This document shows, piece by piece, positions 34,406 to 46,419 of a stretch of 64,000 nucleotides of DNA. Origin of the DNA: Quercus robur (taxonomy: Eukaryota; Streptophyta; Magnoliopsida; Fagales; Fagaceae); NCBI RefSeq assembly GCF_932294415.1, contig NC_065536.1:7128474-7192473 (forward strand). Reading direction: 5' to 3'. Each line of letters starts with the position of its first letter. The first letter of the stretch is position 1. Under the pieces are notes generated by a model that was given only the letters and a program-made list of their open reading frames with translations, searched no databases and had not been told where the DNA came from. A program made the position numbers and the translations under genes.

Positions 34406-34576
34406 TTTAAAATAAGGGAAATGCTAACGAGTGCCCTTAGGACATTGGTTAACAATCCATTTTAGAAAAGTTTTGACATCACTTTTATGGGAAATGAAAA
34501 AAACTGTCCTTAAAATGAAAGGTATCCTATTAGAAATTTAGAACCCAATTACGTGGTGCATGACGATTGAGCCAAA

Positions 34577-34760
34577 GCTAGCAGTAATTAATTACAATAT
34601 GGTAACTTTATTACTAGCAGGATAAGCTAGCAGTGATTGTACAATATAGTAACTATATTACTAGCAGGATAAAGATTTTACACACTGCCTTAAGCTTTCT
34701 ATGTATGGGTAGCTAGCAGGATAAAGATTTTACACACCACCTTAAGCTTTCTATATATAT
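34577..34760 (+). repeat. Two nested direct repeats in the STP promoter
   Basis: Repeat A (about 34577-34625 and 34627-34674) shares AGCTAGCAGT, ACAATAT.GTAACT and TTACTAGCAGGATA. Repeat B (about 34665-34707 and 34716-34758) shares AGCAGGATAAAGATTTTACA, then CACC or ACTG, then CCTTAAGCTTTCTAT. Together they place repeated sequence immediately in front of the TATA region. Confidence 0.8.
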
Positions 34761-34766
34761 ATATAA
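34752..34766 (+). promoter_or_regulatory. TATA box of the STP gene
   Basis: TATATATATATATAA lies about 115 bp upstream of the ATG at 34880. A pyrimidine-rich leader (TCTCTCTTTCTTC and similar) follows, as is common for plant 5' UTRs. The spacing suits a transcription start near 34790-34800. Confidence 0.55.
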
Positions 34767-34879
34767 GAAACCATAAACTCTTTAATTTAACCCATATCTC
34801 TCTTTCTTCATATTTTCTGCTTCTTTCTTTCTCGTCCTTATTCTTGATCTTTGTTATTCTCTTTTTCTTGCTATTCGCT

Positions 34880-37800
34880 ATGGCTGCTGGAGGGATTGGT
34901 CCCAACAATGGTGATCCTACAAAGAATTACCCTGGAGAAATCACTTTCTATGTGTTGGTAACTTGCATTGTCGCTGCCATGGGGGGTTTGATTTTTGGTT
35001 ACGATATTGGTATCTCAGGTAAGCATGCATGCATTCAAGAACCACAATATATATAATAGTACTATATGTTTCTTTAATTTTCCATAATTAATTCTTGGCT
35101 AAAATGCAAAACTGACCCTTTAACTTTCTTCAGATTTCATTTTAGTCCTTCAACTTTACTTTCATTCATTTCAGTTCTCTAAGTTTCAAATTTATTTAAT
35201 TAAGGTATTTCCGTTAACTTTTGTTAAAATATATTGATAAAAAATTTGAAAAATATTTTTCAATCATTAATTGAATTTTTTTAAATTTAAAAAATTTGAA
35301 GAAAAATTTATAAATTGAAAAATTAACCACAACATATAGCAAAAGTTGATGGAAAAACCTTAATTGAATAAACTTGAAAGTTAGAAGACTGAAATGAACA
35401 AAAAAAAAGTTAGATGACTTAAATGAAATTTGAAGAAACTTAGAGGGTTAGAGATTGTTTGGATAGCATGAAAACTGAGTGATATCACTCAATTTTCATG
35501 ATCCATCATCCAAAACAAGTGGGTCCCACAGATAGATGATTGTTTGACTTGGTTTTGGATGATTTCCATCACTCAATTCTCTGATTTTTGAGTGATGAGT
35601 TATGGAAACTGATTTTTGGGTCCCATGATTAGAGTCAGCCGTAACTTTTGACCCTTTTTTTTTCTTCATTGGGTTCGGTGAGTTTGGTTTCTTCATTTTC
35701 TTTTTTTTCTTTTTCCTTTCACACTAGGTGGTTTCTTCTTCTTCTTTTTTCACTGGGTTTGGGTTTTTTTTTTTTTTTTTACTTCGGTGAGTTTGGGTAT
35801 TGGGGGTTAAAGGAAAAAAAAAAAAAATGTAAAAACTGCACCAAGTTACAGGTATGGAGCCCACAAACAGTTGAAAAAATTGAGTGATGACAAGTTGAGT
35901 GATGATGCCAAATGGATGGGGTGTGGGAGTTGGGGTATTTTAAGTGATGAGTGATAAGTGATGAGTGATGAGTGATGAGTGACAAGTGATGAGTGACGAG
36001 TGACGAGTGACGAAAACTGAGTGATGAAAAAAAACTAACCAAACAAGCCCTTAGTTTTGCATTTTACCCTTAATTCTTCTTTCACGTACGTTCCACGCAA
36101 GTATGTTGATGTGTTTAATTTGATTCTAATTTTGTATACAGGTGGTGTGACATCCATGGATACCTTCTTGCAAAAGTTTTTCCCTTCGGTTTATCATAAG
36201 GAGGCCTTAGATAAATCAACCAATCAGTACTGTAAATTTGACAGTGTGACACTGACCATGTTTACATCTTCTCTATACTTGGCTGCACTTTTGGCATCGT
36301 TTGGTGCATCATGGGTGACCAAGAAGTTGGGTAGGAAAATATCCATGCTCACTGGTGGTTTGGTTTTCTTGGTCGGAGCTATCATCAATGCTGCTGCTCA
36401 AAATATTGCCATGCTTATCATTGGTCGAATTTTATTGGGTATTGGTGTTGGCTTTGCTAATCAGGTCAATATAAAATCCCTTAATTATTTGCTTTTCTTG
36501 TTTGTTTTTTTCTTTCTCTCTTTTGCTTTTACTGCTTTTAGTTTTAGTCTTTTACATGCAAATTTTAATTTTTATCCTTCCTAAATCATATTACGTAACT
36601 GGGACTAGCATTGGGTAATGATCTTTTTAGATATAATAATAAAATAATTAAGCTTTTGTTTGTACCAATTTATTTCTTGTTATTGGTATCTAATATCAGT
36701 TTTTTCAATATATTTATATTTTTAATTATTTGGTTTTTATTATCAAAAAGTAATATAAATAATTTTTTTTAAGTAATATAATGAAGCCACTAGCTTTGAA
36801 AAATAATACTCAAGATTAGCCTGAACTAGGTAAGTCTGGCTACCAAAATTTTTTTCTTTGTCACTAAGGAGGCGTCTCTAGGGCACCAGTAGACTTTCCT
36901 TGGGCTATAGAAGCTGTCGTTCCTGTTAGGAGGATTCTGTGTAACTCAAGCAATTTATTGCTTGGAGAGGGTTAGACGTTAGGTTTCTTTTGCTAGGGTT
37001 TGGGAAACACAAGAGGTGAGAGTAATAGAAAAAATGGACAATCTTACAAAACATTGGCAAAGAATGTCTTTGAATGCTAGGGAGGGTGAAGAGCTGGGTT
37101 TGGACGGTGAGTTATCAACCAAAAACTTTACCATGGCAGCAAAGTTTCTTACAAGGAGGGCACTAAATGTTGAGGCAGTGACAAGAACTTTCAGCCCCCT
37201 GTGGAGGTCTGTGAAGGGGTTTAAGGTTAGGAGAAGTAGTGACCATGTTTTACTATTTACGTTTGAAAAGAAGGAAGAGGTGGAGAGGATAATGAGCAAT
37301 GCCCCTTGGAGCTTCAACAAACACCTCGTTGTATTGCTGTGGTATGACAAGGAAGTCCCTCTCAAGGATTTAGAGTTTGATAAAATCTCAATATGGGTTC
37401 AGATTCACGATGTCCCGTTAAGGTTTATGAATAAAACAAAAGCTGAAAAACTCAGTGCAGTAGTTGGAATGGTTTGTCAAGAGATCGATGAGGGAGAGAT
37501 GGATGGGGGAAGCTTTTTGAGGATGAAGGTCACCATTGATATAAATAAACCACTGTGTAGGGGGAGGCTAATATCTCTGTCTCACGATGAGCAAAGTTGG
37601 GTGTCTTTCAAGTATGAAAGACTGCCCAATATTTGCTACTGGTGTGGTTGCTTGAACCATGTGGATAGAGACTATGACCTCTGGATTGAGAGTGAAGGAA
37701 ATCTTATGAAGGAGAGTCAAGCATATGGGGCGTGGATACGTGCAGCTTCGTTTGTGAAAGGAAGAAACTCTGTGGTTAAGGTACCGGGTTTCTACACTGC

Positions 37801-40800
37801 AAAAAATGCCCAACAAAAACAAGGTGCTGAGTAGCGTGGGGTGAACTCGCTGGTAGAGTTGAATGGTGACCAACCTCCCACGATGGCGCACGCACAAATC
37901 GAGGCAATAGCGAGATTCCAGGAGGCATTTAATGGGATATCAGCTGAGTCTGAAACAGAGGATACGGTTGCTAAGTTGGTGAAATCGGGTGGCCGAGATT
38001 CAGGGGAGAAATTCGAGGAACGACTTAAGGAGATTGACATGGAACTGGGCAGATTTGACAAGGTGAGGGGCATGATTTTAGGGGACAACCTAGAAGGGGA
38101 AAATGTGAGAATTAAGGAACAAATGATAGCTAGGAAAGCTGATGAGTCTACCCCAAAGTCAGCAGATAGGCATGCAGAAAACTCAGCTGGTGCAAAGGGC
38201 TTTACATAGTCACGGGTACATGAGGCAAACTTGGTAAGTGTTCCTATTACCCACTCTGCACTGTGTGATATTTCAAATGTTATGGGCATTATAAATAATA
38301 GTGCTAGGGTGGAAAAGGTAAAAAGAACAAGGAAAAAATGTCATGCACGTCCCATAGAGAATGTGGTGCCTAGGGGGGGTGAAGAATACAAAAAGGTTAG
38401 CTTCAGAGGTGGATTGTAGTGAGTTACCATGCAAGAAGAGGCTAGTTTCCCATTCTGGTCATGAACTAAGTGATTTAATGGTGGAGGCTGTGGTGCAGCC
38501 CCACCAACAACAATGAATCTCTTATGCTGGAACTGTCAGGGGATTGGGAACCCTCAGACAGAGCAGGAGCTTGGTGATTTAATTCGAACTCATTCTCCCT
38601 TAGTCATGTTCCTAGCCGAAACATGGCTGAAAAAAGCTAGGCTAACTTATTTACGTGATAAGCTAAAGTTTGATGGCATGATAGAATTTTCTAGAGAAGG
38701 GAAGGGTGGGGGGGGGGGGGGGTGGCGGTTTTTTGGAAGAAAAAAGTGGATTTCTCGGTGGACACATATTCCCCGAATCATATTGACGCCGTTGTTAATA
38801 AAGGGAAGGAGGAAGAGTGGCGGTTTACCGGGTTTTATGGGGAGTTTGACACAAATAACCATCATATCTCTTGGGCTACCTTGAGAAGATTAAATTCCAA
38901 ACATTCATTACCTTGGTTGTGTGCGGGAGACTTCAACGAAATCACTAGAGCTCATGAGAAATTGGGGGGAAGGCTTAGACCAAGTAGGCAAATGGAGGTT
39001 TTTAGGGATGTGTTGTATGAGTGTGAGTTTCAAGACCTAGGTTTTAGTGGTAACAAGTTCACTTGGTGTAATGGGCAAGGAAAGGGGCATACAGTGTGGG
39101 AGAGACTTGATAGAGTGATTAGTATGGTGGATTGGCTAGCAATGTTCCCGGCTACAAAAGTGGTCCATTTGGAGAGTGGTACATCAAATCATAAACCGAT
39201 CATGATTTATTTAGCAGGTATTCCAAAAAGAGTGGACAAGCCATGGAGGTTTGAACAAATGTGGATGAGAGATGAGGGTTGTAGGGAAGCGATTGAGGAT
39301 GCATGGTCCTATGACTGCCAAGACATCCTAATGAAGAGAGTGGAGGGAAAAATGGATAGATGTTGTAGAAACTTGAAGTGGTGGAGCAAAGTTGCTTTTG
39401 GTAATGTGATTCAAAGCCTTAGGGAGAAAAAAGATCAACTGAGAGTTGTTGAGGAAGCTGCAATAAGGGGTGGAAGCATGGCTCGGGTCCAAAGGTTGAA
39501 GAGAGAGATTTCAAAGCTCCTAGTAAGTGAAGAGCAAATGTGGAAACAGTGATCCCAAGCTCTATGGCTGCAAGAGAGTGATAATAACACTAGATATTTT
39601 CATAGTAGGGCCTTTCATCGGTTTAGAAGAAATCGAATTGATACACTTGAAGATCCAGGTAGGGATGTATGTTCGGATGAGGATGGGATTGCAAATATTT
39701 TGGTTAGTTATTACCAAGGCCTCTTCAATTCCTTAAACCCGAGCATGATAGGGGAAGTAGTAGCTGGTATTCCTTGTTCTATTTCGGATGAGATGAACCA
39801 ATTACTAAATGTTGAGTTTACTAAGGAAGAGGTGTTCACGGCTCTAAAGCGAATGGAACCGTTGAAGGCTCCGGGTCCTGATGGACTTCCATCTCTCTTT
39901 TTCCAACATTATTGGCAATTAGTGGGCGATGATGTGACTGAAGCAGTGCTGAGTTGCCTCACCTCGGGTGTTATTCCTCCATCCATAAATCGGACCTTCA
40001 TCACCCCTATCCCTAAGGTAAAAAGCCCCTCAAAAGTTTTTGAATTTCACCCTATATCTCTATGTAATATCATTTATAAGCTTGTATCCAAGGTGATTGC
40101 AAACAAGCTCAAGGGGGTGTTACCTCTGATTATTTCGGAATCACAAAGTGCCTTTCAATCGGACAAGGCAATCTCCGGTAATATACTTGTAGCTTTTGAA
40201 ACCTTGCACCACATGAAGAACCAAAAGTCAAAAAAGGGGGTTTCATGGCATTGAAGCTTGACATGAGCAAGGCTTATGATAGGGTGGAGTGGAGTTTCTT
40301 AGAAGCAACAATGGTGAAGATGGGTTTTAATGAGAAATGGGTGGCTTTGGTCATGAGTTGTATAAATTCGGCTTCCTACTCAATTCTAGTGATTGGTGTG
40401 CCAAAGGGAGATATTCGACCAACAAGGGGTATTAGACAAGGAGATCCCCTCTCCCCATATCTATTCTTAATTTGCTTTGAAGCTTTAATTTGTCAATTGC
40501 AACAGGAAGCCAAGTCCAAAGCTATTAGGAGCTTCTCTCTTTGCAAAAATGGCCCAAAAATCACCCACTTATTCTTTGCCGACGACACTCTCCTTTTTTT
40601 CCGTGCTACAATGAGCGATTTGGATGTCATTCAACACATTTTAAGTTTGTACTCGCAAGCCTCGGGGCAAAAGTTGAATAGATAAAAAACCATTGTGTTC
40701 TTTAGCAAGTCCACCCCGGAGGGGAGGAAAGTAGAAATTCTTGATCTCTTGGGAATAAGTGAAGTGCGAGAATATGAGTAGTACCTTGGGCTTCCAGAGA

Positions 40801-43800
40801 TGGTTGGGAGGAAGAAAAAGGTGAGTCTCAATTTCGTTAAGGAGAGAGTGTGGAGTAAGTTGCAAGGTTGGAAGGAAAAGCTCCTTTCGTAAGCGGGTAG
40901 GGAGGTGCTCTTAAAAGTGGTAGTTCAAGCTATACCCACTTTTGCGATGAGTTGTTTCAAACTCCCATCCGGATTATTAAATGATATTGAGATGATGATA
41001 AGGAAATTTTGGTGGAGGCAAAGGGGAGATCAACGAAAGATCCATTGGAAGAATTGGGAAACTTTGTGCAAACCAAAGGCTTTGGGGGGTATGGGCTTTA
41101 AAGATTTGGAAAATTTTAATGAGGCTATGCTTGCAAAGCAAGTGTGGAGACTACTAGTGGATCGTTCTTCTCTCTTTTATCGGGTTTTTAGTGCAAAATA
41201 CTTCCCAAGCGGGTCAATTTTTGATGCAAAGGTAGCTTTGGGATCATATGCTTGGCAAAGCATTGCTAAGGCTAGAAAACTTTCCAAACCGGTTTGCTTT
41301 GGAGCGTGGGGAACGGAAGGAAGATTAACATCTACGGAGATAGGTGGCTGCCTGGAGGAGACTCGGCTTGTGTTGTTTCTCCAAAGAATGAGGATGCCAC
41401 AAATTGGGAAGTCACAAAATTGTTGGCAACACAGGGTGAGGGTTGGAATGATTAGCTTGTGGAAGCCCTCTTCTTGCCATTTGAAGCACAAAGAATCAAG
41501 AGCATTCCAGTGGCTGTCATGGACCAGGAGGATAGTGTTACATGGCCGGGGTGCAAGTCAAGAGCTTATTTAGTAAAAACAGGCTATTAAATGCTAAGTG
41601 AGACTGAAATGAAGGCCTTACCACCTAGCTCCAAAGTTGACGAGGTAAAATGGTTTTGGAAGAGCATTTGGCAACTGAAAGTCCTAAACAAGGTTAAGGT
41701 GTTCCTTTGGCGAGCTTGCTCAAATGTGCTCCCAACTAAGGTAAACCTTCAGAAACGGAAAGTGCTGGACAACCCTTTGTGTGATCAATGTAAGTGTAGA
41801 GGTGAAGACGTGCTCCACGCAATTTGGAACTGTGACAATATCCGTGAAGGGTGGGTGCATTCTTTTGCAGAGGTTAGGAGCAAATTCACGTGCATTGAAG
41901 CAATGGGTGATCTGGTTAGCATCATAAAGGCAGAAGGAAAAAGCTTGGAGGAGTTTGCCATGATTGCGTGGTTAATCTAGATTCGAAGAAACAAACTACA
42001 AATCAATGAATCGGCCTTGCCAAGTTCGAAGCTTGCCTAATCTGCCTTGACCCTGTTAGATGAGTTTCAGCAGGGGAAGCAGTGGCATGAACCACAGAAA
42101 AGGGCCGGACCATTGCGATGGCAGCACCTACTTGAGGGCTCTATGAAAGTGAACTTTGATGGGGCAGTGTTTGGGGAGGAGCAGGAGGGAGGCATTGGGG
42201 TGGTCATACGCAGCAATGAGGGGCAGGTGTTAGCTGCTCTGTCCGAGAAGGTACCCATGCCAACATCAGTGGAGACTTTGGAAATGCTGGCTGCCCGAAG
42301 AGCTGCAATCTTTGCTTGGGAACTCGGCTTTCGCAAGGTGTGCTTTGAAGGAGATGCAGAACTCGTGGTGAAAAGTCTGCAGACAGGGAAGGACTCAAAT
42401 GTGCGGGCTAGGCTCTTAGTAAAAGACTTCACGTCTATAAGGGGTTATTTTCAATCCTACTTTATCATCCATGTAAGGTGGCAGGGTAATTATGTTGCCC
42501 TTGCTTTAGCTAGGGATGCTAAGTTCTCTTTTCTGTTAAGAGTTTGGGGGGAGGTTGTTCCTCCAAACATTTTCAATTATGTTGTAAAAGACTTGTTTTA
42601 GTTATTTATTTTCAGCCCGTGTTGGGTTGTTCCTCAAAAAAGAAAAAAAAGCTTCGAAAAATAATCACAATCCTAATTCATGGGTTGCCTTAGGGTTACA
42701 TCATGCATTTATCCTAAATTTATAGGGGAAGTACATAATTCTTAAAATCCTCAATTTATGACTAAAAAAATTCTTTTTATATGAAAATTTACTAATTCTA
42801 TATATTAATTGATAGAATTATTCACAAGCTTATTTTATTTCTTTCAAAGTTGAACTAGTATATAAGCTGTACAAATATGTCACTAAATAACTTTGATTTA
42901 TTCAATTGCATGCAGGCTGTACCACTTTACCTCTCAGAGATGGCTCCATACAAACTTCGAGGTTCTCTCAACGTTATCTTCCAACTATGTATTACAGTAG
43001 GCATTTTGATGGCCAATGTTGTTAACTACCTCACACCCAAGATCAAAGGTGGCTATGGATGGCGTGTTAGTCTAGGTGGTGCAGCTATTCCTGCCCTCTT
43101 CATTGTGGTCTCATCATTTTTCCTCCCCAACACCCCAAACTCAATGCTCGAGAAGAATGAACCCGAAAAAGCCCGAGCAATACTCAAGCGAATTCGTGGT
43201 GTTTCTGATAAGGAAATTGAGGCCGAGTTCGAGGATCTTGTGGCAGCAAGTGAAGCCTCCAAAGCTGTTGAACACCCTTGGAGAAACATCCGGAATAGAA
43301 AGTATAGGCCTCAATTGATTATGTCCATGGCTATTCCATTTTTCCAACAATTTACAGGCATCAATGTTATCATGTTCTATGCTCCTCAGCTTTTCAAAAC
43401 AATTGGGTTTGGGGATAATGCTTCTCTCTTATCCGCACTTATCACTGGTGGAATAAATTGTTTTGCTACATTGGTCTCCATGTATGGTACTGATAAATGG
43501 GGTAGAAGATTTCTTTTCCTAGAGGGTGGAATTCAAATGCTCATATTTCAGGTAACACGCATATACAAAGTCTAACTACATTTCTTTTCATGTGTATTCA
43601 TTTATATTCCTATATCAAAAGTTGCATCCATAAATTTTTTATATAATGTAAATTACATTGCATATATGTTGTAGGTTTTGGTGACAGTCTTCATTGGATG
43701 GAAATTTGGAGTATCAGGTCAAGTGATTGACTTGCCGAAGTGGTACGCTGGCCTTGTTGTGTTCTTCATCTGTGCCTATGTAGCTGCTTTTGCGTGGTCT

Positions 43801-44112
43801 TGGGGGCCATTAGGATGGTTAGTGCCAAGTGAGATTTTTCCACTAGAGATTCGATCGGCTGCACAGAGTATCACTGTCTGTGTGAACATGCTTTTCACAT
43901 TCATTGTGGCCCAACTATTCCTTACCATGCTCTGTCACTTGAAGTTTGGCTTGTTCATCCTCTTTGCTTTTTTCGTGGTACTCATGACCCTCTTTGTCTA
44001 TTTCTTCTTGCCGGAGACCAAGAACATTCCCATTGAGGAAATGACAAGTGTGTGGAAGGAGCATTGGTTTTGGAGGAGATTCATGCCTGAAGATCAACAA
44101 CCCCAAGTTTAA
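34880..44112 (+). CDS. STP: Sugar transport protein (STP family hexose/H+ symporter, MFS)
   Basis: STP proteins import hexoses with protons across the plasma membrane. Four exons join in frame to 511 residues: 34880-35018, 36142-36464, 42916-43551, 43675-44112. All introns are GT-AG, and the first splits a Gly codon in GISG|GVT. Visible family marks are [11 protein letters not shown] in helix 1, GRK after helix 2, [34 protein letters not shown] in helix 7, [16 protein letters not shown], and [11 protein letters not shown] before the C-terminal tail. Cysteines in NQYCKFD and TMLCHLK match the pair that forms the lid disulphide in the known STP10 structure. Length is typical and no lesion is seen. 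Intron 1 holds nested MITEs and intron 2 a 5.8-kb LINE in sense orientation, which may affect splicing or expression. The individual STP member cannot be named. Confidence 0.95.
35098..36071. mobile_element. Nested MITEs in STP intron 1
   Basis: The outer element has ends TAAAATGCAAAACT (35100-35113) and AGTTTTGCATTTTA (36053-36066), with mirrored blocks TTCAGATTTCATTTTAGTCC / TGAAATTTGAAGAAA forming a foldback. Within its right arm sits an inner element (about 35453-36048) whose ends resemble TTGTTTGGATAG and CTAACCAAACAAGCCC, a common plant MITE pattern, possibly with a short TTAG duplication. The inner element's right part is a GTGATGAGT/GTGACGAGT minisatellite (35940-36030). Confidence 0.65.
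35940..36030. repeat. ~9-10-bp minisatellite (GTGATGAGT-like)
   Basis: About ten near-identical units alternate between GTGATGAGT, GTGACAAGT and GTGACGAGT. They lie near the right end of the inner MITE in STP intron 1 and resemble the TGAGTGAT blocks near its left end. Confidence 0.85.
37034..38417 (+). pseudogene. LINE ORF1 (DUF4283 + zinc knuckle), broken
   Basis: From the ATG at 37034 the frame encodes a DUF4283 domain ([20 protein letters not shown]) and then a zinc-knuckle region at [20 protein letters not shown]. The CX2CX4H part is intact, but the expected last cysteine is a tyrosine (RDYDLW). The frame stops at 37834. Downstream segments up to about 38417 continue in other frames (for example a charged, Glu-rich part at 37841-38209), showing further frameshifts or stops. 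ORF1 proteins bind the element RNA. This copy is unlikely to work. Confidence 0.85.
38513..42601 (+). pseudogene. LINE ORF2 (endonuclease-RT-zf-RVT-RNase H), multiple lesions
   Basis: The start [14 protein letters not shown] is the apurinic-type endonuclease N-terminus. A 15-G homopolymer (38708-38722) shifts the frame. The endonuclease continues with LCAGDFNEI and GTSNHKPI, where the usual SDH motif is SNH. A TGA at about 39551 (probably from CGA) precedes the reverse transcriptase, whose catalytic block [11 protein letters not shown] (about 40565) is intact. Another frameshift lies near 40240 in an A/G run. Stops TAA (40683), TAG (about 40780) and TAA (about 40890) follow, and frameshifts lie in the zinc-binding region (41290-41600; [14 protein letters not shown] recognisable). 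The RNase H part (42130-42520) starts VNFDGAVFG. Nonfunctional in this copy. Confidence 0.9.
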
Positions 44113-45250
44113 ACCTTGTGCTAGCATATATTTTTTATCGGTCTATTAATTACTTTGGTTTTTAATTTCGCTTTAGTATCATACTGGAACCCCTTCACTA
44201 TTTTGTAAGTTGCTGGGGAAGTTCATACTATTGATACTCTTTTTCTTTCTTTTTGGTTTTTATAAAAATATTTGTTTTAATTTTACTTGGGATTTATTTT
44301 TGCTTTTCATTTTCTAGACTTAGGTATTGTGCATGTGGTCTTGTTAATGACTTATTCTAGTCTTCAATATGAGGTCCATAATTCTTCTTCCATATGACAT
44401 GAAGGAAAAATTATGTCTCCTACTGCATTACAAACTAGCATACACATACACGTACTCGATCTTCATAACATTTTCGTTCTATGTCATGTATTTTAGAAGA
44501 TCATAGTTTGATCTCCAAAGACCAAAATCTTTCATAATGGTAAAACATCCACATCCTCTCTCCATAATATTTTCATCCTTTCATGAATTTTAGAAGACCA
44601 TAATTTTTCTCCTAATTAAGACCAAAATCTTCCCCATTGAATCTGCCTTTTCGGTCTGGCCAGTAGGCTGATTTTACTATATAGTTCCACACTATTTATT
44701 ATTATTTTAAACGGAGATTTAAGATTCTAATTCCCCTACCTCAATTATTGAATTACCAAAAGAAAAAGCTTCATGTTATTCTCTACCAACTATATTGAGA
44801 GTATGATTGAGAATTTTTATTCCAAAAAATATTTTGCTTCATGAAATGGTGTGACTAAATAAATTAACAAAATATAATATTGGTTATTAATTTTCTATAA
44901 TTATTTCCTTTACTCCAATACATAGGACACTTGGATATATTTAGTGGCCATGAAAAAAAGAATAAACTTGAAATAACGGTATATTCAGGAGCAAATAGGC
45001 AAATCAAATTGATAATGTACGTGGATCTATACCACTTGAACCAATAAATTTCGAATTTATTTTTCAAAAGACTTTTGGTTAATTCCTAGTGTGCGTATTG
45101 AAAATGAACTTAATTTGTTCAGTGTTTTAGTGATTTGGTATTTTCTAGGGCTGAATCCAGACATTTTTGTTTGGGACCAAACTATATAATATCAATATAT
45201 ATGCATTTATAAAATTAAGCAGGTCTACATGCTTGTATTTGTATATCTTT
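44113..45250. other. STP 3' UTR and intergenic sequence
   Basis: AT-rich sequence with no supported gene. The transporter 3' UTR must lie in the first few hundred bases; its end is not defined. Confidence 0.5.
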
Positions 45251-45439
45251 AGGAATGACAACGGGCCGAGTTTAGGGCGGGTTTTTGGATACTTGGACCT
45301 GACCTGCGGGTCTCCTCTGTTACCTGGACCTGGCCCGTTTAATACATAGGTCTTTGTTTTTAGCCCCCAAACTCGGCCTGTCGGGTCCCATCGGGCCCCG
45401 CAAGCTTCGACAGCCATTTTAGGGCATCCATTGCAAAAC

Positions 45440-45476
<37 letters not shown>

Positions 45477-45945
45477 TTTCCCTTTCAAGCACAGATTCAC
45501 TAACATAGATTCACAGAATCACAAACACAAACTCAGATTTGAGAGAGGACATAAACCCAAAAAAAAAAAAATTTGGAGAACTCGGTCCACCAAGGCTCTA
45601 TCTCCGATCTTGGACTCCTACTCGGCCTCTCTCTATCTCAAACCACCAAGATCTCCAATGATTGGCTGTGGTTTCGTGGGGGTTGTGGAGATTTTCGTGG
45701 TGAGAGTGAGAGTGGAAATTGGAGTTGAGCTTGAGTTGAGACTTGAGATGATCGCCAATGATCTCCGATGATCGCTTGAGTTGAGACTTGAGAGTGAGAG
45801 TGGAAACTGGAGTTGAGCTTGAGTTGCTTGAGTGCTACGGCATCGATGAGATTGTGAGTAAGTGTGAAGAGTGGTAAGCTGAACAAAGAGAGAAGAGAGG
45901 CGATTGAACTGCTGAAGAGATTGTGAGTGTAAGGTGACGTAGGGT

Positions 45946-45980
<35 letters not shown>

Positions 45981-46175
45981 GTATTTTAGTAACTATACAT
46001 ATATATTAACCGGGCCGGGTCGGGTTTTTGTAAAAACCCGGACCCCCTTCAGGTTTTTTTTTTAAAAAAAAAACCCAAACCTGACTCTATTTTTAATCGG
46101 ACCGGGTTTTACTCGGTCCATTAGGGTCAAGCTGGGCCGGGTATCCGTGGGTTGGGCAAAAATTGCCATCCCTAT
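45251..46175. mobile_element. hAT-like non-autonomous element with 8-9-bp target-site duplication
   Basis: The left end AGGAATGACAACGGGCCGAG and right end GGGCAAAAATTGCCATCCCT are inverted relatives (AGGGATGGCAA type). The flanks carry the direct repeat TATATCTTT (45242-45250 and 46175-46183), an 8-9-bp duplication as made by hAT transposases. GC-rich GGGCC/CCCGG blocks lie near both ends, the middle (45640-45930) contains repeats of GAGTTGAGACTTGAGA-like units, and a (TA)n run lies at 45951-45976. No transposase is encoded. Confidence 0.75.
45446..45473. repeat. Long A homopolymer
   Basis: A run of about 28 A inside the hAT-like element. It is not a retrotransposon tail by context. Confidence 0.7.
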
Positions 46176-46295
46176 ATATCTTTGCTTAATTATTAAAGTG
46201 TAAGCAAAACATTTCATTGATATAAAGGTCTAAATCAATAATATAACTCAGATTCTTAATTCAATTTCTCTTTTGTACTCCCTAACCAATATCAT

Positions 46296-46323
46296 CTTCT
46301 CATATATATATATATATATATAT
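46296..46323. repeat. (TA)n microsatellite
   Basis: A TA run of about 28 bp between the hAT-like element and the next related end fragment. Confidence 0.8.
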
Positions 46324-46419
46324 AATAATAAAAGTGAATGTAAATTAGACATTTTTATTATTTCTAAAATATCTCGTAGCTTTGTTTTAGGGATAATATT
46401 TTTAATCAGTCTAGGTAAA

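Larger units (their letters stand above)
36808..42649 (+). mobile_element. Full-length L1-type LINE inserted in STP intron 2
   Basis: The insertion is framed by a 16-bp target-site duplication with one mismatch: AGCTTTGAAAAATAAT (36792-36807) and AGCTTCGAAAAATAAT (42650-42665). Just before the right copy lies the A-rich tail (AAAAAAGAAAAAAA). The element is about 5.84 kb with a short 5' UTR, ORF1, and ORF2 encoding endonuclease, reverse transcriptase, a zinc-binding domain and RNase H, i.e. plant L1-type organisation. It is in the same orientation as the host gene and is not itself functional (see the ORF entries). The near-identical duplication suggests a not very old insertion. Confidence 0.95.

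Noticed and set aside
35779-36042. His/Ser-rich frame in STP intron 1
   Set aside because: It is the translation of the GTGATGAGT minisatellite and lies inside an intron.
40631-40865. Minus-strand frames within the LINE reverse transcriptase region
   Set aside because: Antisense shadows of ORF2, whose sense translation carries the catalytic motif.
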